A stretch of DNA of 64,000 bases, from contig NC_134535.1 in the NCBI RefSeq assembly GCF_050624435.1, forward strand, positions 125,599,731 to 125,663,730. The letters are read 5' to 3'. This stretch comes from Tenrec ecaudatus. Its lineage: Eukaryota; Chordata; Mammalia; Afrosoricida; Tenrecidae. Made by a program: the position numbers and the translations under genes. The notes beneath the pieces were generated by a model. That model did no database searches and was not told the DNA's origin. It was given only the letters and a program-made list of their open reading frames with translations. The first letter of the stretch is position 1; each line of letters starts with the position of its first letter. Positions 10,960 through 24,587 of this stretch are shown here, piece after piece.

Positions 10960-12200
10960 GCTTTAAAGATGGCTTCGAGGGACAGTTTCAGTTTAAGATT
11001 TAAAGTATAAAGATTGACAGAGAACAAGAGTGTCACAGCTTCAGTTGGTCATCCAGTCTCCAGAATGAATGGACTCCAGGAGACTCTGAAGTTCTATTCT
11101 ATACATTTCCCATTTTGCTCAGGATTCTTCAAAGAAATCTTTTAACAACATGCTTCATTCACTTCATCTGGTCTCATGGCAAATGAGGCAATTGTTCATG
11201 CCAGCAATTAAACACCCATTCCAGTTCCTTCTGGGATCTCCGACTTTTATCTTTCCTTTGCTACTCCAACCAAATAGAAAACATTTTTTTTTTGCCTTGG
11301 ATGATCATTTTCAAGCATTTAAGATCCAATCCGCAAATGCAGGAAGAGGAAGAAAGAGTGGAACACATGCTGTCCCACCAAGACCTGAGGACGATATTCC
11401 CTCTCAGAGCAGCCAGAGCACAGAGAGGACTGTAGGGCTGGCCACACTATGAGACATGATGTCCCTCATTGACCCATAGCCCTGCGGTGGACAACACTGG
11501 AGACACAGTGTGGGAATTGTGCCTGATCTGACCCAGCACACAGAGGAGAAACACTACGGGAGTACAAGAGAACTGCCAGGGGAACAGAGCAACAGATTTC
11601 CCAGGGAACACCATAAGTAGACTTTAGGCCAGGACATGGCACCCCATTAGACTCAACCAGAAAACAATGCTAAAGTCAGCAAACAGACTTTGAACTATTT
11701 ACAGGCTTTTCTTTCCTTTTTTGTCATTGGTTTTGCTGTGTTGTTGTTTTGTTTTCTTTTTTGGGTGCTTTCTTTTGCTGTCTTGTGTTTTGGGCATATT
11801 ATTACCTCTGCAGGTATAAGATAGGCAGGATAAACAAGCAGGGGGAGAAAAGAATGGGACCAATGGTTCCGGGGGGGACTTGAGAGAGCAAAGGCAAGGG
11901 AAGGGATGTAGGTGTTAACAAGCCCAGGGACAAGGGAACAACAAGTGATCCAAAATCGATAGTGAGGAGTGTGTAGCAAGCCTGGTAGGACTTGATCAAG
12001 AGCAATGTAACCCAGAGCAATTGCTGAAATATAAATTAAAGATGAGCATGATAATGGGACAAGAGGAAAGTAAAAGGAAATAGAGGAAAGAACTAGGTGG
12101 CAAAGGGCATTTATAGAGGTCTAAATACAGTCTGTGCATATGTAAATATATTCTTATATGAGGATGGGGAAATAGATCTATGCACATATATTTATAGGTT
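10960..12200 (+). mobile_element. LINE-derived non-coding sequence (class uncertain), unit A
   Basis: Contiguous stretch including AATGAATGGACTCCAGGAGA, TCATCTGGTCTCATGGCAAA and GCCTTGGATGATCATTTTC. These resemble afrotherian LINE 3' sequences. It runs directly into a family R copy at about 12200, so family R may be the 3' part of this longer element. Counterpart 31830-33060. Confidence 0.5.
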
Positions 12201-12214
12201 TAGTATTAATGTAG

Positions 12215-12818
12215 CAGATGGACATTGGGCCTCTACTCAAGTACTCTCTCAATGCAAGAGCACTTGGTTCTATTACACTGGCATTCCATGATTTTCATGA
12301 TTGCTGAAGACAAAGCTGATGCATAAGCAAATGTGGTGAAGAAAGCTGATGTGCCCGGCTGTCAAAAGATATAGTGTCTGAGGTCTTAAAGGCTTGAAGA
12401 TAAACAAGCAGCCATCTAGCTGAGAAAACAAAGTCCAAATGGAAGAAGCACACCAGCCTGTGACACATGAGGTGTCGATAGGTTAAGGTATCAGGCATCA
12501 AAGAACAAACAATCATATCATTGTGTCTTACAGGGAGTGCAGAGTGGGGAGCCAAAGGAAATCTGTAGGCAACAGGATACCCCCTGACAGAACGGTTTTG
12601 GGGAGGAGATAAGACAATTGGGGTGCAGTGTAGCAAGGATGAAATATATAACTTTCCTCTAGTTCCTAAATGCTCCTCCCACCCCCACTTTCATGATCCC
12701 AATTCTACCTTACAAATCTGGCTTAACCAGAGGATGTCCACTGGTGAAGATAAGAATTGGACACACCTGGAATCCAGGACATATAAATCCCTCAGGACTA
12801 ATGCTGAGAGTAGAGATA
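12215..12818 (+). mobile_element. Family R copy, 3'-truncated, unit A
   Basis: Runs from GGGCCTCTACTCAAG to a sudden break at about 12818, after AGTAGAGATA, without reaching the family 3' end. The B counterpart (33080-34030) is complete, so A has probably lost the rest together with about 2.5 kb of neighbouring sequence. Confidence 0.75.
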
Positions 12819-12821
12819 TCA

Positions 12822-13735
12822 TTGTGCATATTAAAATAACATGAGAAACACAAATAATTGATAATTTTACATACTCCTGTATCATATCAAATATACACAT
12901 TTTATAATAAAACTGAAAAAATGTTTTCATCTTTCTAAAGAAAAAAGACCTTTGTATTTTTCTGTGAATTAGGTGAAGATTTATAGAGCCAATAAGAATT
13001 CCACTCAATAAGTCATACACATTTTGTTTCATGTCATTATTTGCGATCCCCACAATGTGACACCATTTATCTCTCTTCCTCCTTGTGTTTCTGGTTTCTG
13101 TTTCTTTCTTTCCTAATTCTACTTAACTTTGGTGGTGGGTAAATGTTGCCCTTTTTTTATGTTCACTGGTTGATTATTCTAAGGAGTGTGTACCTCTTGC
13201 AGTGATACTTAATATGGTTCTTTACCCATAGTGTTTATAGTTCCTGTGAAATGGCATGATGAGATTATATAAACAAAGTTAAAAGACACTTATTCAGTGA
13301 TTAATCAGTTTTACTACTCTTATGGGTATAAAGTGAGCCATTTTAAAAGGGGGGAAAAGAATCCTATACCCAGAAAAAGAGGGATCCAAACTCATCCAGG
13401 ATCTCTGTGTAGACAAGCAGGAGCAGGGACCATGAAGAAAGAGCCATGGTGGCAGCTTCCTGGTCCACAGAATAAAGAAAGCTAAGAACTTGTGGGCAGG
13501 GGTCTAGCTTACAGACAGAGTGGACAGTTGTCAACAATAAAGTATATTTGTAACAATTTCCTGAGCAGGGCAGAGGCAAAGCATCCATGCCTGAGAGGTC
13601 AAAAACCAGCCAGAGATAAGACTTAGTACTTTTTAATTTAGCGGTGGCTATATACCCACTCATATCCTTAAAGTTTTCTCATCCTGAGCACTTGTAACCA
13701 GTTAACTTCCCTAATAAGCTCTCATAATCCCGATC
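12822..13735. other. No gene seen, unit A
   Basis: AT-rich sequence shared with B (36140-37040). Nothing recognised. Confidence 0.5.
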
Positions 13736-13739
13736 GTGG

Positions 13740-14440
13740 TCTGTGCAACAGATGAGCAAACCCAGTAGAGAAGTAGAAAGCCACGGGAGGGACAGTTGGT
13801 GTCAGAATAGGACTAAGAAGGATGGAGGTGGAGGCCTGTCTAATCTTTTCCTCACTAGAATTATCCTTGGACAGATAGGGAATTGGATTCTCACTCTTCT
13901 TTCTGCTGCTGAGAGAGGCCAGACATGGTTTCCACACCATTTCTTCACCTTGCTAATCTTATTGTGTCTTGTGTAGGCCTGTCTATTGTTTGACTGAGCA
14001 TTGATGCAAGGGGATGAGTTAGTTCCAGGCCTGAAAGGTAACTAAAGCCCATTGTTTCAGCAGTTCCTCCAGTCTCTACATAACCAGTAAACCTAGTTAT
14101 TTTTGTGATTTTGTTCCATGATTTTCTCCCACTCTCTGCAGGAATTTTTGGAGCAGTTGGCATTAGTAGCTGGGCAGCATCTTGCTATGCTTCCACTTGT
14201 GGAGGTCAATGTTCCTTCTTCATTGCACCTTAGGACACTGCACATGAATTTTTAAGGCCCAATGACTACCCACTAAAGTAGGATTTAGAATATAATCATT
14301 GTGGAAAGTGTTGTGCCAATTGATTGATCTTGGTTTCCCTGAGATTATGGTGTACTCCTGAGCCCCCAAACCAAAGCAGTCATTCCTTCAACCTGTTTGG
14401 TTATGTGTAAAAAAAATTTTCATAACCTTTCCCCCAAAAT
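13740..14440 (+). mobile_element. LINE- or LTR-like repeat, unit A
   Basis: Contains GTTTGACTGAGCATTGATG, AACCAGTAAACCTAG and ACTAAAGTAGGATTTAGAA, strings typical of a common afrotherian repeat. A diverged relative lies at 55310-55560. The splice-like TCTCTGCAG at about 14133-14142 is part of this repeat. Counterpart 37045-37760. Confidence 0.45.
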
Positions 14441-14464
14441 GCTCACCATAGCCTGCTACTAGTT

Positions 14465-15960
14465 CAACAATAGACACACACCAATGGAACAGAATTAAGA
14501 ATCCCAAAGTAAATCTTTCTACCTGCAGACAGCTGATCTTTGACAAAAGGCCAATATTCTTTAACAAAAGCTGACAAAACTAAATATCCATTTGCAGAAA
14601 AATGTAATATAATCCACATCTTATACCATTTACAAAAAAAAAACTCGAGATGGATACAAATACTAAGCATAAAACCAACTTTAAAACAACCCTCCCTACC
14701 ATTGAGTCAATCTGACTTGAGCGCTCAGCTTCTTCCAAGGCTATAAATCTTCACAGGAGCAGAACACCTCATCATTCTCCCACAGAGAAACGAGGTCCTT
14801 GAACAGTAGACCTTGGGGTTAGTAGCACAACATAACTCATTACCTACTCTACCAGGGCTCCTACAATAAAATCAAAACAATTTTGGAAAAGTTTGGCAAT
14901 GATATATAAGAAGAGATGATTCTCTGGAATTTGTGTAAAAGTCCAATACATCAACAAGAAAAAAGAAATAATCTAATCGATACATGCACAGATCATATCC
15001 ATGAAGACTTTCAGGCAGTCAGCAAACACATAAAGAAATGCTCAAGATGCTTTGCCATTGGAGAGATGCGAAAACACACAAACAAACAAAATCAAACAAC
15101 AAGGAGATATCACTTTACCACAACATTAATTGTAATGTTAAAAAAAAAAACCCAACACAGATGCAAAAAATGCTGGCTCTCTGGAGCCCTGATACACTGC
15201 TGGTGGGACTGTGAAGTTGTACAACCACTCTGGATAACAGTATATCTCAAAAATTGGAAAAGATATAGTTTATAACAAGCAATCCAGCCACTTTGTGCAC
15301 ATCCTAGGGAAATAGCCAAGACATAACACTCTACAACATTAAAAATATAGCAATGAATCTGTGAAATATTTCATGTTAATGAATATTATGCTGAAAAATT
15401 AGTCAACCACAAGGGACAGAGATTGTGTGCAACTTGTATTTTTTAAGTCAATAACATATTTTCACATTAATAGAAACTTTCTTTGAGGGTCACAAGGCTG
15501 AGAGGGGAAATAAATGTGTAGAAAATAGAGAAGTGTTAATGGATGCTGGGGAATGAATGATGAGATGGAGGTTGGTAAAAAATGATGGAGCAAGAACACA
15601 CACTGGAAGATTTGCAAGAGTTAAAAACAACAGAGTTAAGAATTGTTAAATACAGGATCCTACAATACCTGTGATCTATGAGTTCATACATGGACTGAGA
15701 GTAGACAACCAGATATGGGAGAGAGAAAACAGTAGACTCATGAATATACATATGTTTGACAGGGAATATCTATATGTGTATATTTGCCTTTATTGAAAAA
15801 AAATTATCCATGAATGCATGTATCCATGAATGTGGGAGCACATACTGGGAGCAAATTTGTGAAAACTCCTAGACACACGTGAATGCCTTGAGGGAATGAA
15901 TGAGTGGTTGGTCCTGGGGGAACAGGAACATAGTCTCAGAGGACACAAAGGTCAATTGAC
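14465..15960 (+). mobile_element. L1 ORF2 C-terminal remnant and 3' region, unit A
   Basis: Broken L1 ORF2. The translation near 14550-14700 retains SRWIQ in the context of the NSKWIKDLNV block. The frame at 14916-15275 has HIKKCSRCFAIGEMRK, RYHFT and LIHCWWDCEVVQPLW, matching the ORF2 C-terminal region. A non-coding 3' part follows to about 15960. No functional reading frame. Counterpart 37776-39285. Confidence 0.85.
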
Positions 15961-15964
15961 ATAA

Positions 15965-16195
15965 CCAAATGAAATCCCAACCAAACTCACTGCCATCATG
16001 TGTCAACACTGGCTCAGAGCAGCCCCACAGGACAGGGTGCACTGCCCCTGTGAGTCTCTGAGATGGTCAACTCTTTACAGGATTAGAAAGCTCTGTCTTT
16101 CTCCTGAGTAGTGGCTGCTGACTTTGAACTGCTGATCTTGCAGTTAGCAGCCCAATGAAGAACCATTCCACTACCAGGGCTTCTGGTTGGTATAA
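15965..16195 (-). mobile_element. AfroSINE-like SINE, unit A
   Basis: Minus-strand copy: CAAACTCACTGCCATCATG, TTTGAACTGCTGATCTTGCA and an end in CCACTACCAGGGCTTCT. It is followed by a CA repeat. Counterpart 39290-39512. Confidence 0.85.
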
Positions 16196-16202
16196 CATAG
16201 TT

Positions 16203-16205
<3 letters not shown>

Positions 16206-16245
<40 letters not shown>

Positions 16246-16254
16246 ACACACACA
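16206..16254. repeat. (CA)n microsatellite, unit A
   Basis: CA tract with one T interruption. The B equivalent (39527-39550) is shorter. Confidence 0.95.
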
Positions 16255-16471
16255 GACAGGCATCACTTTCTGCATTCAACTTTGGTGATTAGCAACTTAA
16301 AAGCTCATGGGTATCCATGTAAAATGCAAGTATTAGTGTGTCCCCATCCAAAGGAAAGGGGGATTATACAAATCTAAGGAAACGTGAAATAAAATCTATC
16401 AGTACATAAAAACAATTAGTCCAAGGGACTAATGGACCATCTGATCATCAGTGTCGATAATTCTGAGTGCA

Positions 16472-16498
16472 GTGATCCACAGATGGAAAAACGACAAA
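16472..16498 (+). mobile_element. Scar of a mostly deleted SPIN element, unit A
   Basis: The stretch GCAGTGATCCACAGATGG joins what look like the left tip (GCAGTG) and the right tip (GATCCACAGGTGG in B) of the SPIN copy that is complete at 39778-39971 in unit B. About 165 bp between them is absent. Confidence 0.55.
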
Positions 16499-17024
16499 GT
16501 AGATGCTGGCTGTCTACAACTACTGACTACTCATAAAGGTAACATATTAGAAGGTCCTGGGAAAAATCAGAGAAAAATGTGGAACAAAACTAAAAATCAC
16601 CCAAGAAAGCAGTCTGACTGGTCAGATAGAAACTGGTGAGTTCATACCTCAGCTCACCCAAGTGGTTCAATTTTCAGCAAACAATAGACAGCAATATATG
16701 AGAAACTATAACTCTAGTGAGGTACTCACACCTTCCTATAATCAGCCATTTAAGATCCAAAGGGCAGCTGGTACCCATGGGCAGAGTTCAGAAGGGTCAG
16801 GAAAGTGGAAAAGGAAACAGGAAATGCAGGGAGTGACTGCAAACAGGAAATGCATTGCAATTGAGGAGATTGCAATGAATGAGACAAAACAAAAAACATC
16901 TGAATTGTGGACTACAAGCTGATTGTCTGTTCTGTAAGCCTTTTCCTAATTCACAAGAAAAATTAAAATTAAAAAAGATCAGCATAGTAGTTGCCTTCAT
17001 TGAGGTGACTTTCAATGGATCACT

Positions 17025-17232
17025 AAAACCAAATTCGCTGCCATCGCATCAATGTCAATTCATAGAGACCCTAGAGGACGGGATAGAACTGGCCCTGTGG
17101 GTTTCTGAGCCTGTAACTATTGACTGGAGTAGAAATCCCCATCTTTCTGCCAAGGAGTCACTGCTGGTTTCAAACTGCGGATTTTGCAGATGACAGGCCA
17201 ATGGGTAACCACTGCGCCATCACACTCCTATT
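17025..17232 (-). mobile_element. AfroSINE-like SINE, end of unit A
   Basis: AAACCAAATTCGCTGCCATC, ATAGAGACCCTAGAGGAC, CAAACTGCGGATTTTGCA and AACCACTGCGCCATC give the full minus-strand layout. Counterpart 40485-40697. Confidence 0.9.
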
Positions 17233-17732
17233 CAATGGCTCTGATTATATATGTTCACATACATGCATATGTAGAAAGACTAGGTACCCACAACCAACCA
17301 GAGGAGCCAACCAGAAGACAAAACCCCAACACAAAGTCAAACCTCTAAGCAGAAAAGCGAAGGACCACTAACCTAAGCCTTTGGTGAAGATACAGGTGCA
17401 TAAATAATGAGAAACAAGCAGATCATATTCATCCTCACCTTTAATGGAGCAATTCTTCTCATCACCCCAACAAAGTAGTTTCTGCTATGACATTTCGGTC
17501 CTGTCCCACTCTCTGCAGCAGAATTTCATTCTGTTTGCCTAGGCTTTCTGAAACTGCTATCATTCATGTCTCACAGTGCACATCTCTGTACAATCTGGGT
17601 ACTTGAGCAGAAAAAAGCTCTAACAATGCATAAATAATAATGAGCTGAGGGAAACAGAAAGGTTTCTTCCATGTCATCTCCCGCAAATATATGTTAGACT
17701 TAGGACACTGCTTGAAGCTACTGGTAAATGAT

Positions 17733-18156
17733 TGTCAAGTTACCTCCCTGAAGGCAGTCAGCTGTCAGACTACTGTCTGGTCCCACCCCAGGTAGGGCCC
17801 ACTCCCTGCTGCTAAGGACCATAGGCCACTTCTCCCTAAAGGCTTGCAGCCATTAGTTGGTCCCTGTAGTGTGGGTTTACTCCCTACTGATAAGGGTTTC
17901 TATAGTGAACCAGAGAACAGGTCATATTGGCTCAGTGTTATCCAAAGTTAGACTGCCATCTTGACTCTAGGATCTACCGATCTTGTCACATGTGTACCCC
18001 AAATACCTCCCCTTCCTATTACGTGGATACCTAGATCACTCCCCTCCCATTACTGTGTTACCTATAGCACAACCTTTTCCTGTGACCGATGTCCTCACCT
18101 GTAATTAGGGGGCTTTCATATCCCCAGAGAATATAAAAGCATTGGTTAACAATAAA

Positions 18157-18228
<72 letters not shown>

Positions 18229-18415
18229 TTTCACATGGGCCACCAAGGGAGGATGAGGTGTGCATGCTACCAAGAAATATGTCTGACTCCATTATTTCAA
18301 TCTCCCTCCTATCTCTCATGCTCTCTATGACTTTACTATAATCTTTACTTATTATCGCTGTACAATTGCGCCTACCAGACCCATGATGATGTGTTAGGGG
18401 CTGGTAACCCTGACA
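17733..18415 (+). mobile_element. Solo-LTR-like element, unit B
   Basis: Duplicate of the element at 439-1066, with the same TATAAAAG and AATAAA (18151-18156) arrangement. The TC tract after AATAAA is expanded to about 33 repeats, against about 8-9 in A. Confidence 0.5.
18159..18225. repeat. (TC)n microsatellite, ~33 repeats
   Basis: Pure TC/GA tract directly after the LTR-like AATAAA. The serine/leucine and arginine/glutamate reading frames across it are artefacts of the dinucleotide repeat. Confidence 0.97.
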
Positions 18416-18599
18416 ACGAGCACAATCAGAGAGCAAGACATTTTATAAGAAAATTCGTTATCATTTGATTTGGGATTTGCTTTCCACAGTGGTCCTTTTC
18501 ATTCTTTGACACTATGCTCAGACTTGGATGCCCAGACTGTGGATCTTGGCTTTGGTCTCTCTCCCTCAGGTTCAAAACTTCATTCAGTATTAAGAGAGC

Positions 18600-20275
<1,676 letters not shown>

Positions 20276-20732
20276 TATAGCAGCAGTATCTTTTTAAAAT
20301 AATTCATCCACCCCTACCTTCAGGTGCCACGCATGTTCTCCTACACTCTGCTTCCACAATTCTTATAGTCTTGCAAACAATGTGCATGTTATTTGCCATA
20401 ATCTCTTTGTTTATATTACTAGCATTGACATGCTAGTTTTCTTTTTGTTCTCCTTGATTAACCTTTTTTGGAGTTTATCAATTTTACTAATTTTCTCAAC
20501 TAGTCATTTTTTTAAATTTAGCCATTTCATTGACATATTGACCTGCAATTCACATATCATACAATAATTCAAATATATTGGAAAGGGTTATGCAACCATT
20601 ATTACATTAATGTAAACATTCCCATGCTCTTATACTTATTATTATTAGTTCTCCATTTCCCTCAAACCCAAGAAATTATTAATGCAGCTACTGGCTCTAA
20701 AAATTTACCTATTGTGTTAGGCAGTATGTTTG

Positions 20733-21721
20733 TCCAGGTAGACTAGAGAAACAAATCCTTGTGCTTCTCATGTGTGTATAAGAGTTTTATATAAAGGGTA
20801 ATTGTACATTAAGAAACCATCCCAACCCGGTCCATTCCAAGCACACAGGTCTCATATTAGCACATATGTCCGATACCAATCTATAAAGTCCTCTTCAGAC
20901 TCATGAAATACATGATATGGCACTGAATACAGGAGGATCACAGGCCAGTGGGTAGAAAGTCTTTGCATCCAGTGGCATGTTAAGCATCTCAGCACTGCCA
21001 GGGGTCTCCACATGGCTTCTTCAGGTCCAGGGTTCTGGATGCATCAGGGTAGGTCCATGTGGCTTCTCTTCAGGGATGTCTCACAGGGAGACAGCCTTGT
21101 CAGTAGAGAGTCTCCAACAGTGGAGCCTCTCGCACCACCAAGGAGGAAAATTCAACTTTCCCAAAATTCTCAGGAGAAAGCCATGCCCACACAGAAGCCT
21201 CATTGGCTATGATAAGAATTCCTGACTAGACTCCACCCCTTCACTCTTCAGCCTCTCAAATCCCAAATTGACACCAGATTATGTAACTACCACAGGCAGG
21301 GTTGACTAGAGAAACAAATTCAGAGACACTTAGATACATAGATCAAGAAAATATTCCAGTCCAGTCTAGAACAAGTCCATAAGTCCAAGACGAGTCCATA
21401 AGTTCAATACTAGAGGATAAGTCCCTTATCAGACTCACTCAGCCACATGCAATGATGCAAAATGCAGGAATATCAAGGCTGGTGGGTGCAAAGTTGTGGG
21501 GATTCAACAGCAGAGGCCGAACCACAGAGGTTGCAGGTATCAGAGTGGCTCACCAGCAGGAGGGTGAAGGCACAGACAGAGGGGGGAGGTTCCCAACACC
21601 CTCCTTATGAAAATAGTGCACCCTCAAGGAGACACCATCCAGGCTGTGACATGATGCACAGGCTAGACTCCACCCCTACACTTTAGGTATGAAGTTGACA
21701 CGAAATTATGTAACTACCACA
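20733..21721 (-). repeat. Tandem pair of related ~0.5-kb repeats, unit B
   Basis: Duplicate of the pair at 2680-3641. B keeps a 28-base stretch (around 21340-21370) that A has lost between two CAAG tetramers. Confidence 0.6.
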
Positions 21722-21762
21722 CCTATCCTGGATTTCACATACAGAGCGGGCAACAGCACAGA

Positions 21763-21763
21763 C

Positions 21764-21824
<61 letters not shown>

Positions 21825-21825
21825 C
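21763..21825. repeat. (GATA)n microsatellite, unit B
   Basis: Nearly perfect GATA tract. The unit C equivalent (near 44466) has only a short AATAAATAAATAAAG stretch. Confidence 0.95.
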
Positions 21826-23175
21826 CAAAGTAGAAAAATCAGTTGAAAAGTACATATCTAAATTTCTGAGAAGTTGCCAACTTTTTCTAAGAAACATAAA
21901 CGTATATGCAAAATATCAATGGAAAAAGATTAGAATTTCCACACATTTTTGCCAACATTTGTTATTGTCTCTGCTCTCTATTAGGGGTTATGAAGTAATA
22001 GCTTATACTAGTGTTTATTCACATATCATGCAATCTAATCATTCAATCATAGTAAGGAGATTAGTGCAATCATCACCACAATCAATTTCAGAATTTTTTC
22101 TTCCCTTACTCATTGTTGTTCACTATCCATTTCCCTCCTCCTCCTTCTGCTTTGCCCCTAGCAATTAGTGTCTGTATGGATCTACCTACATTGAATTTCT
22201 TATACAGAAAAAATACAAAACATAACACAATCATACAAAATCCTACAGAGAAAACAAACAATAACAACGACTACATAAAACATATATACAAAAACCTCAA
22301 TCAAAGAGAAAGCAAAACAATATTAAAAACTGAAATAACGTTAAAGTAGGTCAAAAGGGAGATCAAACGATAAGGTTTTAGGTTTTATCCTAACTATATT
22401 GACTTTACATTGCTCTCTGTCTGATAGCAGGCTGTACACATCCCTCGATTATGGTCAGAGGGCGTTCACTGGACACTCAGTCCACGTGAGGACCCTGAAA
22501 AGGCACTTGTACCTTCCCCTTTCATCCACAGTCTTCTGCAAACTGGGTGTTCAGAATTTAAGCTCTAATACCACTTCCTCCTTCAGATATGGGTTTGATT
22601 ATTTACACTCTTTGGATGACATAGACTGATGTGCTTCTTCCATGTGGACGTAGCTGATGGTCACTTAGAGGGCTGCTTCTTGGAAGACAAGCCTGTAAGA
22701 CTCCAGACACTGTTCTTGCTGATAGCCCAGCACCGCACCATCTGGTTTCCTCCCCACACTCTGCTGTACACCCATACCTTCATTGACCTCTGCATGAAGG
22801 CGGCCATGAACCTGGGTCATGTCATAAGAATTCATTGTTTTTATATCTGCCCCCAATCCATTAATATGTCTAAGGTTTGCATATGTGTCTGGTTTATCTG
22901 AGAGACATCATTATCATTTCATAATAGAGATCAATATTAATCATTCACTAAGGCAGAACCAGGCCAACAAGATTAATCAATGCTATAAGAAAGCAAGTTC
23001 AAAGAGAAAGAAAATGTCTAGAAATTATGATGGCAACATATGTACAAATATGCTTTATACATTTGATATATGGAATTTTATATATGCTGTCGGGGCCGCC
23101 AATAAAATGATTTAAAATAAATAAAAGTGAGACCAACTCCCCAAAGAAAGAAAGTGGACATTAAAATAGTAATAT

Positions 23176-23289
23176 ATATTAAGTGGAGAGCAAGTAACGT
23201 GAGAATGATGAGGGCAATGTATGTACAAATGTGCTTTACACAAGTGATGTATGATTGGACTGTGATAAGTGTTGTATAAGCCCCCAATA
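23176..23289 (+). mobile_element. Short family R 3'-end insertion, unit B copy
   Basis: Same insertion as 5103-5217, flanked by AAAATAGTAATAT at 23163-23175 and 23290-23302. Inherited through the A/B duplication. Confidence 0.85.
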
Positions 23290-23354
23290 AAAATAGTAAT
23301 ATATATGTAATAGTGATAGACAGGAAAAACATGGGAGCTCCAGACCACCATTCA

Positions 23355-23905
23355 TTGCTGTTGCTGTTAGTTGTCATCGAGTTGGATCCAACCCATTACA
23401 ACTTTATGCACAAAACATTGTCTGGTCCTGCAAGGTCCTCACAATTTTTCTTCTGCTTCAGCCGATTGCTGCACCCACTGACTCAATCCATCTCCATAGC
23501 ACCTCAATCTTTTGTGTTCCCCTCCTACTTACCAAACATGATGTCATCCTCCAAGGACTGGTCTCTCCTAACAAAATGTCTGATGTATATAAGACAAAGG
23601 TTTACCATCCTTTCCTCTGAGGGACACTCTGGCTGTACTTATTCCAAGACAGATAGATTTGTCCTTTTACTTAATTTCAATATTCTTCACCCGTACTACA
23701 TATTCAAATGCACTGATTCTTCTCTGATCTTCCTTATTCAATGTCCAACTTATACATGCACAAGAAGTCAAACTCTATCACTGCTATTGAGAAAATACTG
23801 ACTCACAGCGAACCCCTTCTGGGTTTCAGAGACTGCAACTGTTTATAAGGAGAGTAGAAAGCCCAGTCTTATTCCCACGGAGCTGCTAGTGTTTCCAACT
23901 GTCAA
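23355..23905 (-). mobile_element. AfroSINE/RTE-related sequence, unit B
   Basis: Duplicate of 5281-5835, ending about 200 bases upstream of the SRCR hinge exon. Confidence 0.6.
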
Positions 23906-24102
23906 CATGTAAGTCAGAGCCCAATGTTTACAAATTACACCACATATGAGCCTAAAGAAAATACCATGGCTTGGGTCAAGCACAATTGTGTCCTCAAAAA
24001 AACACGTTGCTGTTTAATACGCTAAAAAGGTCTTGTGCAGCAAATTATGATTTAAGTTGTATTTCTTCAATATTACTGACTTGGATCATTTTGTGTCTGT
24101 AG

Positions 24103-24195
24103 GAAACCAGACTGAGATGCTACAAAGGTGCAATGACTTCATGTCTGACCCAGTGGATTCCACAACTTCAAATGACAGTGCTGTCATTTGCTCAG
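24103..24195 (+). CDS. Hinge exon of SRCR module B
   Basis: 93 bp with intact acceptor and donor (GTGAGC). It is nearly identical to module A and encodes the same sequon and two cysteines. The reading frame is open, but the following SRCR exon is not. Confidence 0.7.
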
Positions 24196-24272
24196 GTGAG
24201 CATCCCCAAAAGAAGGATAGCCCTTCTCATGTCTGTGTAAATGTCTCCACTGACTTGACTCTCTCTCCTCAG

Positions 24273-24587
24273 AGAGCAGACAGCTCCGCCTGGTCAACGG
24301 GGACAATCACTGTGCAGGGAGCGTGGAGATCTATTACCAAGGTTACTGGGGCACCATTTGTAGTAACGGCTGGGACATGAAGGATGCCCAGGTGGTGTGC
24401 AGATAGCTCGGCTGTGGAGAAGCCCTAGCAGTCATGCCTTGGGCTCACTTTGGTGAGGGATCAGGCCCTATCTGGCTGGAAGGACTGGAATGCACAGGAA
24501 TGGAGGCTCATGTGTGGTCATGCCAATCCCTTGGCTGGGGGCAGAGCAACTGCAATCACTACGATGACGCAGGAGTCTTCTGCTCAG
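24273..24587 (+). pseudogene. SRCR domain exon, module B, with nonsense codon
   Basis: Exon of the normal 315-bp length and phase, with both splice sites intact and about 5 differences from module A by eye. One of these turns the CAG of the CRQLGCG motif into TAG (24404-24406), which would cut the domain after its third cysteine. There is no frameshift. Hinge plus SRCR exons total 408 bp in matching phase, so skipping both would restore an open frame. It is either a disabled module or a skipped one. Confidence 0.85.

Larger units (their letters stand above)
1..17301 (+). repeat. Segmental duplication unit A
   Basis: The sequence at position 1 recurs at 17302 and 40770, and order is conserved: LTR-like element, family R copy, tandem repeat pair, SRCR module, mariner relic, L1 remnant, SINEs. 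Over the first ~145 bases A and B differ at about 6 positions by eye. The unit phase is arbitrary because it is defined by the window start. A is shorter than B because it lacks about 2.3 kb near 7650 and 2.5 kb near 12820, and has no RPS8 retrocopy or 430-bp family R insertion. It carries an open SRCR module. Confidence 0.9.

Noticed and set aside
14130-14240. Possible extra exon after TCTCTGCAG in unit A (also near 37455 in B)
   Set aside because: The sequence belongs to a dispersed repeat also seen at 55310-55560, runs into a stop within about 30 codons and has no SRCR or hinge similarity.
18058-18436. Arg/Glu- and Ser/Leu-repeat open frames near 18142-18330 and 41490-41862
   Set aside because: They are translations of the TC microsatellite in the LTR-like element.
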